Notes: generated from the letters alone by a model not told the origin. A stretch of DNA of 64,000 nt from Acheta domesticus (GCA_031308135.1 JAHLJT010008756.1:135982949-136046948), one strand, 5' to 3'. Positions 23,116 through 35,626 are shown, counted from the first letter of the stretch. Translations and numbers: made by a program.

Positions 23116-23463
23116 ATCCTCTCGCTTTACGAGCGTGCGCACACATACTCAGACGCATTTGCATCACTACTATTCACGTCGCCCTGGCGGTTTAGTTCAT
23201 TGGTCAGCGTGCTCGCTTTCCATGAGAAAGATTATAGTGAGCGTTTTCCTTGCAATGTCCCAGTATACATTGATGTGTGACGATGAGAAAATTCACTTTT
23301 CAGGTTGAGAAGACCGGAATACGGTGTAGGGATGTCGCCGTGCTAACCACACGTAACCCATGGCCGCGAGGCCGGGATGCAGCTGATAGGCCACGGTCCG
23401 TAGACGGGCCGACGCGCCAAGTACAAACAAACAAAACCCATGATGGGAGGCCAGTCTGGAACT
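23116..23463. other. Unassigned intronic sequence
   Basis: Contains short tRNA-like words (GGTTTAGTTCATTGGTCAGCG at 23190-23210) that could be another SINE head. No second copy was found in the window. Confidence 0.3.
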
Positions 23464-23720
23464 TATACTGCGATATTTGTAGGAAGAGCTCTCAAGGCCA
23501 CTCAAATCCCATCTTCGCGATGGAATATGTCACGGCATTTCGTGTCATTCACAGTCGTTCCGCTAGATTTCGCACGATCGCGACCATATGAAGCAGTGCT
23601 TGCGATCATGCGACTTCTACCGGCAAGACCGAGAAAAGACGCCAAATGCCGTGACATCTTCCATCGCGGAGATGGGATTTGAGTGGCCTTGAGAGCTCTT
23701 CCTACAAAATTCGCAGTATA
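23464..23720. mobile_element. Palindromic MITE, family P, copy 2
   Basis: The best palindrome of the family. Arms of about 115 bp are almost identical from the outer TATACTGCGA/TCGCAGTATA inward through GGAAGAGCTCTCAAGGCCAC and CAAATCCCATCT to the shared core. The unpaired centre is short. The outer arm differs from copy 1 although the core is shared, so it is a subfamily. Confidence 0.92.
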
Positions 23721-24030
23721 GAGCTTCTCCCGGCAGGAGCGGTGCCATATTGCGGGAGATTACTGAGGGGGGGGGTCTCTCAAGCAGTTATGTAGATCGA
23801 CGCCGGATTTCACGATCGAGCAAGTTAACACCGCCCCCACCTGAGTTACAATGGGAACAATGACCACAGCACCTGTCGCGTTCGGAAACACAAAATAATC
23901 CATCAGCCAGCATGTAACATGCACAACACTCACGAGACTAGACAAGAGCAGGTGTCGCGCACGGAAGCATCAATCCCGGCCAGCCTCTCCCCCTCCAGTC
24001 CTGTCATTGGCCCTCATTTCTCGGCTCTCG
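23721..24030. other. Unassigned intronic sequence
   Basis: Contains a G homopolymer (about 23766-23775). Nothing else is recognised. Confidence 0.3.
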
Positions 24031-24525
24031 AACTTCATTGATTGATTATTAGTGACTCCAGGCACATGAACATACGAGGTCATTATTCCCGTAAACGTAC
24101 TGCATGCTTTTTCATCGGGAGGTGGTTGTGATCTTCCCCCGCTGGATGGCGAGGTCCGGCGCCGACATCGTCGGCTAGCGGGGTTTTCCCCAATGTGGTA
24201 TCTCACCAGCGGGGCACCGCCCCAGCCGGGACAAACTCTAAGCTCCCGACCGGTCTCCCGGCATGTGTGGTAGTGTGCTACATGTTAGTGTAAGTGTGTG
24301 TATGTTAGGGTTGAGGATAGGACAAGGAAGAGGAAGGAAAGATCGCGGTCCGTGGCCCGTTTGGTAATGCTCCGGCACTCGCCTAGCGTTGATCGGACAA
24401 ACCACGGAAAACTACCGATCAGAGCAGCCGGCCGCTAACATTCTCCTCTAGATCGCGACTGAATTGGACATACCTGACAAGCTAGTGTCGAAAATCCTGC
24501 TGTCAGGAATGGAACCCTAGAGAAT
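24030..24525 (-). mobile_element. SINE B, full-length reverse copy
   Basis: The reverse order of landmarks is complete: (GATT)n tail at 24037-24050, CCCCGCTGGATGGCGAG, GGGGCACCGCCCCAGCCGGG, CCGGTCTCCCGGCATGTG, GAAAACTACCGATCAGAGC, AGCCGGCCGCTA and GTGTCGAAAATCCTG. Confidence 0.85.
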
Positions 24526-24549
24526 CCTAGGGTTCATTGGGTCTCTCAA

Positions 24550-24890
24550 GCCCTCTGCGGTGTCGGTGATGTTAATGATTAGTGTATCGGACTGTTATAC
24601 CGAAGTTCGCGGGTTCCAATCCGATCGAAGCCGTGAATTTTTAAGAGCAAAAAGATCCTTACGTCTTCCTTCAAAGGGGAAATAAAGCCGGCTGTCCCAT
24701 GTTAGTAGGTTTACTGCATGCAAAAGATCCTCAAGCCTAAGCAAAGCGTCTGAGCTAAAATCACCTGTTTCGTCGCCCAAGACATACCTTCTTTCTCCGC
24801 CATTTGGTGAAAGATGCGTAGCGGAAGTTTGCGTGGAGAGACGGAAGAGTAGACATCATAGCCCGAGTCTCGCCACGTGAAATAAAGCAA
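24550..24890 (+). mobile_element. SINE C copy
   Basis: Same structure as the copy at 13920-14262. It has a tRNA-like head with B-box-like GCGGGTTCCAATCCGATCG, the GCCGGCTGTCCCATGTTAGTAGG body and a CCCGAGTCTCGCCACG end. Confidence 0.82.
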
Positions 24891-25152
24891 CATTTGAATC
24901 CAATTGAAGGCCTCCCCTGGGTGGGGGCGGAACGCGCGGGCTGCCTTGGCCCCGCGCGGGGAGGAGCGGCTTCATTCGCGCATTCTGGGCGCCCATTCAC
25001 CCACGCGGAGCAGACGCGCTGGCACCACGCGCTGAAAAACGACGAGGAGGGGAAGATCTGGCGTAAACAGTCAGTGCCGCGCACCTTCAGCCTCCTCGTT
25101 GCAGGACTTCGACATTGTTAGTGTTGCAAGTATTAGGTTAGTTAGATAGTTA

Positions 25153-25495
25153 ATGCCTTATTTTACGTGGCGAGACTCGGGCCATGAGGCCCGCTCTTCC
25201 TCTGACCACGCAAATTTCGCTACGCTTCTTTCACCATCTACAGGAGAAAGAAGGTATTATCTTGAGCGACGAAACAGGCGATTTGAATTTAGTTTAGAGG
25301 CTTCTTTTAGGCTTGAGGATATTTTACATACAGTACATCTACTACATGGGACAGACGGCTTTACTTCCTCTCCGAAGGAAGGTGTACGAAGGATTTCTGC
25401 GCCCTTAAAAATCCATGGCTTCGATCGGGTTTGAACCTGCAATTTTGGGTACAACAACCCGATACGCTGACCGTTATACCATCGAATCCGCATAG
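25153..25495 (-). mobile_element. SINE C copy, reverse
   Basis: Reverse complement of the copies at 13920 and 24550, ending in the tRNA-like head (reverse B box CGGGTTTGAACCTGC, then CGATACGCTGACCGTTATACC). With the copy at 24550-24890 it forms an inverted pair about 260 bp apart. The spacer is a GC-rich patch (24905-25080). Confidence 0.83.
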
Positions 25496-26400
25496 GTTCC
25501 ACGATTTAACCGCAGGACAGTCACTGTCTCCATCTTTATTTGAGGCGCTTGGGATTATACGATGGTGAACTTCGTTAAGTGACAGAAGACGCTGCAGTAA
25601 TGAATTCTGTACTGATTCTGTAATGATCGAAATATATTTATTGCTTTAAAGGTTATTGCATACATTGCTGTATTGTGTAGGGCAAACAATTTGTCCTTGG
25701 CTGAAGTTGTCGACGCTCTTCGTGACCCGTGTGTCGTTCGAGAAACCGATCTCTCCAGTTCATCGCCTCGAGAGAGTTCAAGCTGTGCAGGCGTGATGAA
25801 ATGTTCCTTGTAAAAGGGATTCTTCCTTCATCACACGTTCTTTTGATATACTTCTGCTCTCCATGTGTCTTTTAAACATTTACAATCGAATAAGGAGTCT
25901 TTGGTTAAGGTCTTCCAGATCACTTGATCTAAACCTCGTAGCTTTTTACTTGAGGATATTTGCATGATCACGTCTAAACTGGAAACTCATTCCAGAGGAA
26001 AATCTCCGACAATCTATCACGTAGAAAATCGCGCATTTGCATTTGCTCCACAGAGTAAATACAAATACGTCCTGGAAGTTCTCCAAATACATTTGAGCCG
26101 GCGTCAGTGTTCCGTAGGCCCGCATGGAACCTCACTTGCTGTCACCTGCGGGAAGACATGTAACTAGCGAAGGGCGCCGTTCATATCCATATTTACTGTT
26201 TGTTTCATTATTAGTATTAATGCATTTCATATTCGAAGACCTCGGGGCAATAACATGCTATGCCACAATACTTAAGTTTTGAGAAAATGGGGAGTAAAGG
26301 TTTAGACAGTGCATTCTACGCGTAGGGATAAAAAACATTACATTACGAATATCACTGCCATCTTGCAGCGAATCTTTAAAATAAAAAAACATCTAGGTAC
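25496..26400. other. Unassigned intronic sequence
   Basis: No feature recognised. The small open frame at 25964-26167 has an unknown product. Confidence 0.3.
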
Positions 26401-27015
26401 ACCTATAGAGCGTCGAAATACACTAATATTTCAATTTCATCAGAAATATGACATGTTATTGACCCAAGGTCTTCATTTCAATATTGAAGAACCCACGTTA
26501 GTATGTGCCCACCTTAGTTCGATACAAACCCACGTTAGTTCGTTTTTAAGAAATACTAAACCCTGAACGTACTAGAGATTATTGAATGTAAAAAACGATT
26601 ACCGCAATTGACTGTAAAGAATAATTAGCCATGAAATTGAATTGAAAGGTCATACGCAGAAAAACCTATTGACCCAGAGACCTCCATACAGACAAGGAGA
26701 GCGCGAAATAGGAGGGGTATTTCTTATTTCAATTTTGAAGAATTTACGTCAGTATATTAAGAAATACTAAAGATTATTGAATGTGAATACCGCAATTGAA
26801 TATTGAATTGAAAAGGTCATATGCAGGAAACCTATTGACCAGAGACCCCCATACAGACAACGAGAGCGCGAAATAGCCGAGGCATTTCATATTTCAATTT
26901 TGAAGAACTCACGTTAGTATTTTAAGAAGTACTGAAGATTATTGAATGCGATTACCGCATTTGAATATTGAATTGAAAAGGTCATACGCAGGAAACCTAT
27001 TGACCCAGAGAAGGA
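26400..27015. repeat. Minisatellite, about 166-bp unit
   Basis: The word GTCATACGCAG/GTCATATGCAG followed by AAACCTATTGACC recurs at 26649, 26816 and 26981, periods of 167 and 165 bp. Each unit also carries GAGAGCGCGAAATAG and ATTTCAATTTTGAAGAA. A more diverged unit precedes at about 26400-26648. Confidence 0.85.
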
Positions 27016-27024
27016 GATAGGAGG

Positions 27025-27250
27025 GGGGGGCTCTTTAATCAGTGCTCACCGCTCCCCCCAATTGCGGCGGCGGGGTCTTGAGGCCGCTCGTGCAGCGGGA
27101 TGTGGGCAATCTTCCCATCAGGGCGCGATTGCGCCTTCCCGCCCCGAGGCCCTCCGCTGCTCAGCCCTTCGCCCTTCGCCCTTCGCCCTTCGCCCTGCGC
27201 GCGGGTCGCTTTCAACGGCGCTCCGAGCCTCCAGCGGCCCGGCCCCGCCT
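27025..27250. repeat. GC-rich tract with (CCCTTCG)n heptamer
   Basis: Four to five near-perfect CCCTTCG/CCCTTCGC heptamers at about 27164-27195 lie in a GC-rich context. Confidence 0.7.
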
Positions 27251-27251
27251 C

Positions 27252-27260
27252 CTCTCTCTC

Positions 27261-27315
<55 letters not shown>
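27252..27315. repeat. (TC)n microsatellite
   Basis: More than 50 bp of nearly uninterrupted CT dinucleotides. It generates the serine/leucine and glutamate/arginine pseudo-ORFs on both strands. Confidence 0.95.
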
Positions 27316-27316
<1 letters not shown>

Positions 27317-27639
27317 ATAGCCCTGGAGGGGCGGGAGTTTATTCATCATTGGGTGCACAATTTACTCCAGCCGATTTGGCATATGGAGCTTAGGGAGGGA
27401 TTTTACCTTAAATAAACTAACTTAATCTAACTTATAACTAATGCATAAGGCCTGTTTGAGCTCTCTTTAGTCTATATAAGAATTTGGAAATTATAAAGAT
27501 CTTGATAAGGTGCTCTGTTCTTTTTTATTTTTTTCCATTCACTCTCTCATTCATTCTTGAACTATATTTACAAACACATTCGTGCTCACACACATACACA
27601 CTTGTACAGTATTTGCATCAATTTTATTCCCCACGACTT

Positions 27640-28050
27640 CAGCTTTACTCAAGCGTCCGCGGAGCACCGCCCCTCCCCCGAACAGCCCCTATCGCCCGCC
27701 CCCGCCCCCGCCTCTGCCATCGTCCCCAGCCGGCGGCACCGCTCGCGTACAGCCCAATTGGCCCGGCCTGGCCCCACCCGCCCCGCATCTCACCGCCTTC
27801 GCCCCTCCCTCGCCCAGCTCCTGTCCCTGCCCCATCCCCCTGTCCCCACCTCGCCCCAGCCGGGCGGCGCGGCGGCAGCGCTCGCGCACAGCCCAATTGG
27901 AGCGAGGCGGCGGCCGCTGCGGATTTATGCCCCTGCGGACTCTGCGAGGGGAGCCGTCCGCGGTCAATGCAGGCCGGGGGACGAGCATTCGGACCGGACG
28001 CCCAGCGGCGGCGACCGAGGCCCCACACTTCAGGGGTTCCCCCGCTCTAG
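27640..28050. other. CpG-rich island-like tract
   Basis: About 400 bp of very GC-rich, CpG-rich sequence. The block CGGCGGCACCGCTCGCG...CAGCCCAATTGG occurs twice (about 27730-27762 and 27863-27900). Open frames in several phases (188, 195 and 160 codons on +, 127 on minus) reflect composition. I see no splice sites or family match, so none is called. Confidence 0.4.
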
Positions 28051-28054
28051 AGCT

Positions 28055-28605
28055 GGATTGCTAGGGGAAGTCGAGCGGCCGAGAGATCTGATCGGTGGTT
28101 TTTTCCTGCTTCCTACGACCTCCAGGCAAATGCCGGGGCAGTAACCTCGAAACAGGAATATGCACGATCTTCCTTCCTCATCTTCACCGTCACCTCCTCT
28201 CTCTTTCTTTATCTCTCTTTCTCTGCATCTCTCTGTGTCTCTCTCCCTGTCTCTCTGTGTCTCTTTCTCTCTCTGTCTCTCTCTCCCTCTTTCTCTCTTT
28301 CTCTTTCTGTCTCTCCCTCTGTGTGTGTGTATCTCTCTCTGTGACACATACACACGTTTGCACTTCCGTGCACAACTCTACCACACACCTCAGTATACGA
28401 CGTCAGCAGTTAAAAGCTAGTCCCGGCTGGGGTCGATTCCTGGGGAGGGACAATCCCGGAGGAACGAATTCCTCAATATGAGCATTCCGGAAGTCGGCGT
28501 TTTTTGTGGCGCCGGATCTCACATTCCAGCGGGGCGCCATCGGGCCTAAAACATGCACTCCACGCACGAGACTGACGACGAAGTTTGTGGCGAGGCTCTG
28601 AAGCA
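28055..28605 (+). mobile_element. SINE B copy with expanded pyrimidine block
   Basis: Has the SINE B words (GAGCGGCCGAGAGATCTGATCGGTGG, CTCCAGGCAAATGCCGGGGCAG, TCCCGGCTGGGG, GCGGGGCGCCATC). The pyrimidine-rich segment has expanded into a CTCTCTTTCTCT-like microsatellite at 28195-28345. Confidence 0.7.
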
Positions 28606-28918
28606 CAGAATCCTCCCTCGCTCACCGGAAGAGGAAGAGGGGCAGAGAAGAGTTGCCAGCGCACCCACGCGGCGCGACGTTGCGCACGACATTTCTTAAT
28701 TAAAATTAATCACTCTTCAACTGTTTCCAGTTGCTCTGGACATCCGTGGAATAAGATTGTCTCGGTTTTATTTTGAACAAAACTTAATTAATAGTTGACG
28801 AGCCAGTGTCTTTAGGGAATGTGGTTTACCAGTAAGTTAGTGAGAAATTTGTTAATATTTTTGAAATCTTATTCTTACAGATTATCTTTCCATTCTTACA
28901 GAAAGACAGTTGATATCT
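28606..28918. other. Unassigned intronic sequence
   Basis: A GC-rich start, then AT-rich. Nothing recognised. Confidence 0.3.
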
Positions 28919-29380
28919 TAAGGCTAAATGTACCGAAAAAAACTTGTAGGAAAATTCAATAGATCGCAGCACCATCAGCAAGAATTTACTTTACCGATAA
29001 CGTCTGAACAAATGATCCGATTTTCGATCTGTAAACGGCATTTGACTCCTGTGTATAATAGAATTTACGCTACGGAGCCCTTTTTCCAAAAAAAACTAGC
29101 AGAAACTCGATTTTTAAAATTTTTCTCGTACTTCCGGGAACAATTTCAAAAATGTGGGCTTATAGCGCGATGGCGACACGCTTCCAGAATCCAACGCCGT
29201 GTCAAACATGCAAATCGGATAAATAGGAGCGACGGTAAGTGAAATTTCGAAAAACACCTCACCCCACTCCCCCTTCCCTTTCCCCTTCCACGCCGCCGGG
29301 ACATCCGCCCCTTGTGGGCCGGGCGGCGCGGCGAAGCCGGCACGGGCGAGCCAGCGCGGCGACGGGCTCGAAACGGGCAA
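28919..29380 (+). repeat. Repeat D, copy 1 (left arm of a large inverted repeat)
   Basis: Near-identical in reverse to 36785-37240. Shared words include TAAGGCTAAATGTACCG, CGATAACGTCTGAACAAATG, ACTTCCGGGAACAATTTC, ATGCAAATCGGATAAATAGG and the GC-rich GACATCCGCCCCTTGTGGGC. The arms are about 455 bp and enclose about 7.4 kb. A diverged relative is at 31445-31830. Confidence 0.88.
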
Positions 29381-29494
29381 GATGCAACAAATTCTCTACT
29401 CACTACAAATGGTACAGCATTTACTGCAAAACTAAATATTTGCCTGCAAATATCAACATAAATTAGACAATTATAACTCCTTTTCATACAGCTC

Positions 29495-31452
29495 CATTAG
29501 GTCACAACAATGACACTAATTCACAGATATTCGCGAGCGCAAAGTGAATTCCATTGTTGCAGACCCTGCATTGTCGCTGTTCTAAGAGCTATTAATTCTT
29601 TTTACTTATTTCAAATATTTCAAAATAAACAATTTCTAAAATATTAATGTGTAAGTCTATAACAAAGTTCGAATGTAAGAAACGAAGAAAGAAATAATAT
29701 ACAAAATTGCACATTCTAATTTACGACGCATCCAGCTGTCCGAAGCGCAGTAAATTTACAGCGGCCTATTACGTTTGTCACAAAATTAAAGAAAAACTAC
29801 TCGTATTTTGAAAAAATTAAGCATGACCGTATTTATTTTATTTATTTATTTGTCAAAAAACAGAAACAGAATGGCACAGACTTTCCCGTATTAGTTTTCT
29901 ATTTTCCTGGGTCTTCGCTAGCTATTCGGAATTGCCACATACTCTTTCTTGCCAGCTACCATCTATCATCGCCGAAAGTACATTTTTTTGTCATTTTCTT
30001 AATTTTTCGGTTTCCTATTGGTAGAACAGAAACATTAATTTTAGAATATTGAAGAACACAAAAACCTAGCCGTAAATGGCAATTTTCTTTTAAAAATTAT
30101 GTGCCGTTTAAGAGAAAATGGCGTTTTAGCACTACTAAAAATGCGAAATTTGAAGCTCATTTTCACAGAACATTTTTGAGTTTTCAAAATACTTTATTTG
30201 AAGTTATTTGAAGCACTTACACTCACAAATATAACAATGTTTACAAATTGCGGATAATGTGCATATTAAAGATGTGAGAGATCTTTCAAAAAATTAATTT
30301 ATATAATTTTTGAAAAAAACAAAAAAAAACTTAAAATAAACTTCACGCTATACTAATGAGTGTAATTAGCACCATCCGTTACAAAAGTTTCAAGAAAAAA
30401 ATTGCAGCCGTATACCAGAAAATGACGTTTGAGCATTTCTGAAAATGCCGAAATTTGAGTTACTTTTCACAGAAAACGGTAGTGTTTTCGAGAAACTTTA
30501 CTTGACATTATTTAAAGTATATATACTCATAAATATAATAATGCAAAAAAATCGCCGATAATGTAAATATTAACGACGTGAGAGACAAGTAAAAAAATTT
30601 ACATTTTGGTAATTTTTGAAAAAACCAACCGATAGACCAAAATGGCTTTTAGGTTATTGATAGAGTACATTTACCACTATCCCTACCAAAAGTTTAAAGA
30701 AAAAATTTGGAGCCGTTTTTGAGAAAATTTTGTTTTTGTAATTTTTTAAAATTGCACATATTGCACGCAATATTGCACGAAAACTACCAAAATTGTGAAA
30801 AACATTTACATGGCTTTTATTAAAGAACTCAATATGCAGAACAAATTTTATTTGAAGAAAAAATCTCTATCTTCAATTTTGTAGTTGGAGAAAGACGCCG
30901 AAAAAAATTCAAACTTTCACAATTTTCGAAAATTCAGAGCTGTACGTGAAAATCGGACCTATGCCATGTTAAAAAGTGTATTTTCCTCTATTCATACGAG
31001 AAATTTAAAGAAAAAATTTGGAGCCGTTTTTGAGAAAATGTTGAAAATCCCCGGGGGGCTTCATATAAAGTACTCCCAAATTTTAAAGAATCTTTTTCAA
31101 AATCACAAAGCTAAGACTAGAATCAGATCGACTGGGGAATATCAATTTTGAAGAAAATCGACCGAACGGTTTAGGCGCTAGCGTTGACCACAGACGGACA
31201 GACGGACGGAATGCTGTCAATCGATTTTTAAGTATAAAGAAGCAACAAATCATGGATTTTGACCACACCACGAGATAGAGGATTTTTTTTTCTTAATTTA
31301 GCAACTGCTTTTATCCACTTATTCGTTTTCACGGCCCGGCAATTAATTTTTTTCCGCCGAAAACTGGCCATTTTTTCGCGCAGCATTACATAACTTTCCC
31401 TATACTACGTATATCACTCCGTGTATACGTACGTATACGGGAAAGTAAAAAT
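29495..31452 (-). repeat. Repeat A, near full-length reverse copy
   Basis: Reverse complement of the 10960-12850 copy in the same order, including the flanking segment with GCATTGTCGCTG and CGACGCATCCAGCTGTCCG. Module boundary words (GCCGTTTTTGAGAAAA-like) end at about 30120, 30424, 30729 and 31038, spacings of 304, 305 and 309 bp. The terminal hairpin (ACTTTCCC...GGGAAAGT) is at 31393-31446. Confidence 0.8.
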
Positions 31453-31830
31453 GAACTAATTGCGTAAATATCACCCATATTCCATCTCCTCACATCGTAT
31501 TTTAGATATATTTTACTTCTAAGATCTTCCATTACCATTTCACTACCGGAAAGAACAAGCAGAGATAACGCAAGAGCTCTTTTATCCTACGATTTGATTG
31601 ATCATTTCAAAACGGCGTTTGTCACCTTGACAGAATTCACCTGGTTAATTCCCTCTTCCAAGAAAACAGCCGAATCGAATTTTTAAAATGTTTTTATACT
31701 TGCGGACATATTTGAAAAAGTGGTAAAATAGCGCGCTGGTGAGATGCACCCTGAATCTAACGCCATATCATACACTGAAATCGGATAAATAGACTTCTCT
31801 AGTCATGTAAAAAAATGATCTTCAGTATCG
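31445..31830 (+). repeat. Repeat D, copy 2
   Basis: Its first about 250 bp match 36285-36540 in reverse (GAACTAATTGCGTAAATAT, CATCTCCTCACATCG, CAAGAGCTCTTTTATCC, CACCTTGACAGAATTCACC). Its later part is homologous to copy 1 (AATCGGATAAATAG, TAACGCC). It abuts the hairpin end of the reverse repeat A. Confidence 0.75.
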
Positions 31831-32454
31831 TCAAAATTCTGTTTCGCGGTACTGCTTGACGATCTCATGGCTAAAGTCCGGATCTAATGTGATTACATAT
31901 GTTTTGTCTACTGTTCTCATTTTGTAATCTTTGCGAACTGTTGCAATCCTAACAAAATATTTAAATTTTTCGTTACAAATTTTATACTGTATTACGTATT
32001 TTACATATTTTGCTGATCATTTAATATCTGCTTAACAGTATATTTATTATTTATTAATTATTAAGATATTTTCACAAATCTACCAAATTTTCTTGAAATT
32101 ATTTCCGAAAATATAATTAAATAAATTTGAAAAATAGTTTTTATTTAAATGTGTTGACTATTTTATTGTCAAATATTTTAGCAATGAGCGTATTTTGTCT
32201 AATACTAATTCAGAATTGCTGACATTCCTATGTGCTGCACATAAAGATTTCGAACAGAGTGCTTCAAAGATTTTCTGTTCGTCTCTGAGTTTTCTACGTG
32301 CATCTCTTTGTTTTCATTGCTGATAGAGAGAAATAAAAAAAAAACAGTAGGCAGAAAAAGTAGTTACTTTTAAATTCGATATAATTAATATTTTATTAAT
32401 GGAATTTCAAATTGTGAACATTTATTTCACTTTATCTCTCTTCTCAATCTTCAT
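31831..32454. other. AT-rich intronic sequence
   Basis: Nothing recognised. Confidence 0.3.
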
Positions 32455-34005
32455 ACGAAGAGAAAGTTATATCGTGCGCAGGAAAACTCTCAAAGCCGAG
32501 TCCTGGTAATGAAAATGTGGATAAATCCTGCTGTTGTATAGCAAATTACTTCCTGTAACTCGTGGTGTAGCCAGAATCCATGTTTTGTGGGTCCTTAATA
32601 CCGAAAAATTGATTGACGGAAAAACGTCCGTCAGTCTCTCTGGTGTATGTGAACAACATTAGCGTTTACACTGCGTACAAATTTTTCCAAACTGGAAAAA
32701 AAAACTGCTGTCGATCTACTGTCAGTCGAAGCTCTGCAATTTTCAAAAACGTGCATTACTTTTTGGAGATACATTACACGAATCCGCCCGGATATTTTAA
32801 GTAATTGCTCAAATATGGCTCCAAATTTTTTCTTTATATTTCTCGTAAAAATGGAATAAAATACACATGGCTTAGGTCCGATTTCACTGATAACTGAATT
32901 TTCGAGAACTGCAAAAAATTGAATTTTTTCGGCGTTTCCTACAATTACAATATTGACGATAGAGACTTTTCCTTTCTAAGAAATTTGTTGTACATAATTA
33001 GTTCTTTCATTAAGGTCATGAATTGTTTTAAAACAATTTTTGTAGTTTTGGCGCAATCTTGTGTGCAATATATGCAACTTTAAACGATAACAAAGCAAGG
33101 TTTTTTCAAAATCGGCTCCATTTTTTTCCTTTAAACTATTGGTAGGGATATTGCGAAATGTACTTTAAGAGATGACATAAACGCTATTTTGCTCTATTCT
33201 TTTGTTTTTGCGAAAATAACACAAATGAAACTTTTTGAATAGCCTGTCACGTCGTTTATATTTACATTATCGGCGATTTGTTCACATTATTAGATTTATG
33301 AGCACACGTGCTTTAAATTATATCATTTAAAGTTTTTCGAAAACTAAAATTTTTTTTTGAAATGAACTCGAAATTTCGCATTTTCAGAAACGCTCAAACG
33401 GCAATTTTTTCTGAAAAAGGTTCCAAATTTTTCGTTCAAAGTTTTTGTACTTATAGTGCGAAATGCACTGTCTAAGGAAACAAAAAAGGTTTTGTTGCAT
33501 TATTTTGTTGTTGTTTTTCTTCAAAATTTACACAAATGTATTTTTTAAATATTTCGCATGCCTTGTATGCACATTTGCAGCGATTCATAAACATTATTGC
33601 ATTTGTGAATGGAAGAGCTTAAAATATCTTAAAATAAATTTAAAAAAAAACTCAAAGATTCCTGTGAAAAAGGGCTTCATATTTCGCATTGACACAGATG
33701 CTTAAACACCCTTTTCTTAAAAACGGTTTCAAGTTTATGAATGAAAATTGTTGTAAAGGACAAGATTTCAGTCTTCTTTAATATTCTAAAAGCAATATTT
33801 TGAATCTACCATTAGGAAACCGAAAAATTGAAAAAACCTAAAAATATGTTGGGTGCTTTAAATGGCTGATGGCAAGATGGGGCAAGGCCATAAATCTAGC
33901 CCATGCCAACAAAATAGTAAATTTTACTACGACAAAGTCCGAATAGCTGGCTGAGACTATAGGAAATTGAAAACTAATACGGGAAAATCTGTGCCATTCT
34001 GTAGC
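32455..34005 (+). repeat. Repeat A copy
   Basis: Runs from the head (GAGAAAGTTATATCGTGC) to the tail (GTGCCATTCTGTAGCACCAC). Module starts are near 32805, 33101, 33404 and 33712, again about 300-305 bp apart. Confidence 0.75.
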
Positions 34006-34344
34006 ACCACTAGTTACTTTCTCGTGTTAGTTACACAAAGTTATGTAATGCTGCGGAAAATCTATTTCGAGATTATAACGGAAGTACTCGTTTTGGGGTC
34101 CCCTAATACCGAAAGGGTGTGTGTGTGTTTTGACTTTTTAACGTCCGTTCGTCCGTCCATCTGTCTGTGTCTGCCTGTCTGGGCGTATGTGAACACCACT
34201 AGCGCCTAAACTATGTGTAGAATGTTTGCTCAACTGAATCTGGTCTGAGTCGAAGTTCTGCGATTTTTAAAAACATTCATAAATTTTTGGAGATACTTTA
34301 TATTAAGCCCCAGGGACATTTTCAACATTTTCTCAAAAATGTCA

Positions 34345-34617
34345 ACCAGGATAGGTGGCTCAGTGCATCAACTTATGTCACTGCAATGCCTCTGACCGAG
34401 AGGTGCTAGGATCAAGTCCCGATTGTGGCAGAATTTTCAACACTAGCTTGTCAGTTAGATGTAGAATTCAACCGATGTCTGGAGGAAAATTCTAGCGACC
34501 GGCTGCTCTGATTGGAAGTTTTCCGTGGTTTCTCCGATCAACATCAAACGAATGCCGGAGCAATACCCTAACAAACGTACCGCGCGCGATATTTCCTTCC
34601 TCTTCCTTGTCCATCTT

Positions 34618-34648
<31 letters not shown>

Positions 34649-34995
34649 TAACTTGCACAACACTAACATATATGCTGGGAAACCAATGGGAGGATTGGAA
34701 TTTGTCCCGGCTGTGAGCCGTGCACTGCTGGTGGGAGAGATACCTTGTTAAGAAAGAACCCGGCAAGCCGACAGGTAAATCGGTCGGTGATTTAGAGCTT
34801 GTCCCGGCTGGGGTGGTGCCCCGCTGGTGGCAGATACCTGTTTGGGAAGCCCCGCTAGTGGACGGAAGGTCGGCGCCGGATCTCGCCATCGGCATAGCGG
34901 GCAACATCTCTTCCACCTCACGATGAAATAATGCATGAGCATTGCACTTACGGGACTAATGACCACAGTAGTTGACGCACCCGAAATCACTAACA
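34345..34995 (+). mobile_element. SINE B inserted in repeat A
   Basis: A full-length copy with tRNA-like A box (GGTGGCTCAGTGCATCA) and B box (GGATCAAGTCCCG), the common body, a (CA)n run at 34621-34648, a partial duplication of the CCCGGCTG...GCTGGTGG block and an AATC-like tail. CAAAAAT occurs on both sides of the insertion and may be the target duplication. Confidence 0.82.
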
Positions 34996-35489
34996 ATCAA
35001 AAATTACTCCAAATGCTTTCCTTAAATTAATTGTAAGAATAAAGTAAAATACACTAAAGGTGGCATAGCTCTTATTTTCATTGCTGACTGATTTTGGGAA
35101 AATTGCAAAAGTTCGAATTTTTTTTCGGCGTCTTCCTACAACTACAAAATTGAAGATAGAGATTTTCTCTTAAAATTATATTTGTTCTCCATACTTAGTT
35201 CTTTCAATAAGGTCATGCACATTTTTTTGAAATTTTTAGTAGTTTTCGCGCAATATTGAGTGCAATTTGTGCAATTTTTAAAAATTACAAGAACAAGATT
35301 TTCTCAAAATCGACTTCAACTTTTTTCCTGAAACTTTTGGAAAGGATAGTACCTGATGTACTCTGAGATGACATAAACGCATTATTGCTCTATTCCTTTG
35401 TTTTTTTTTTCAAAAATTACAAAAATGTAATTCTTTGACTAGCCTTTCATTTCGTAAATATTTTCATTAACGGCGATTTGCTCATATTA

Positions 35490-35626
35490 GGGAGCTTTTG
35501 CCACCTCGAACGTTAAGTACTATCGATCTTTTGCGCATGCGCAGATGCACCAAAGTGATGCGAAACTTGCACTGCGAATGAGCAGAAGATCGATAGTATG
35601 TAACGTTCGAGGGTGCAAAAACTCCC
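35490..35626. mobile_element. 137-bp inverted-repeat MITE
   Basis: The arms GGGAGCTTTTGCCACCTCGA and GGGAGTTTTTGCACCCTCGA (right end reversed) continue inward through ACGTT and ACTATCGATCTT. Present inside a repeat A module that is uninterrupted in other copies. Confidence 0.85.

Noticed and set aside
26400..27015. CRISPR-like array
   Set aside because: Units are about 166 bp and contiguous, without short repeats separated by unique spacers, and the DNA is eukaryotic.
27039..27320. Glu-Arg and Ser-Leu repeat frames
   Set aside because: Products of the (TC)n microsatellite.
27484..28144. Frames of 188, 195 and 160 codons
   Set aside because: They span an AT-rich start, a CpG-rich block and a SINE, with no family similarity or splice signals.
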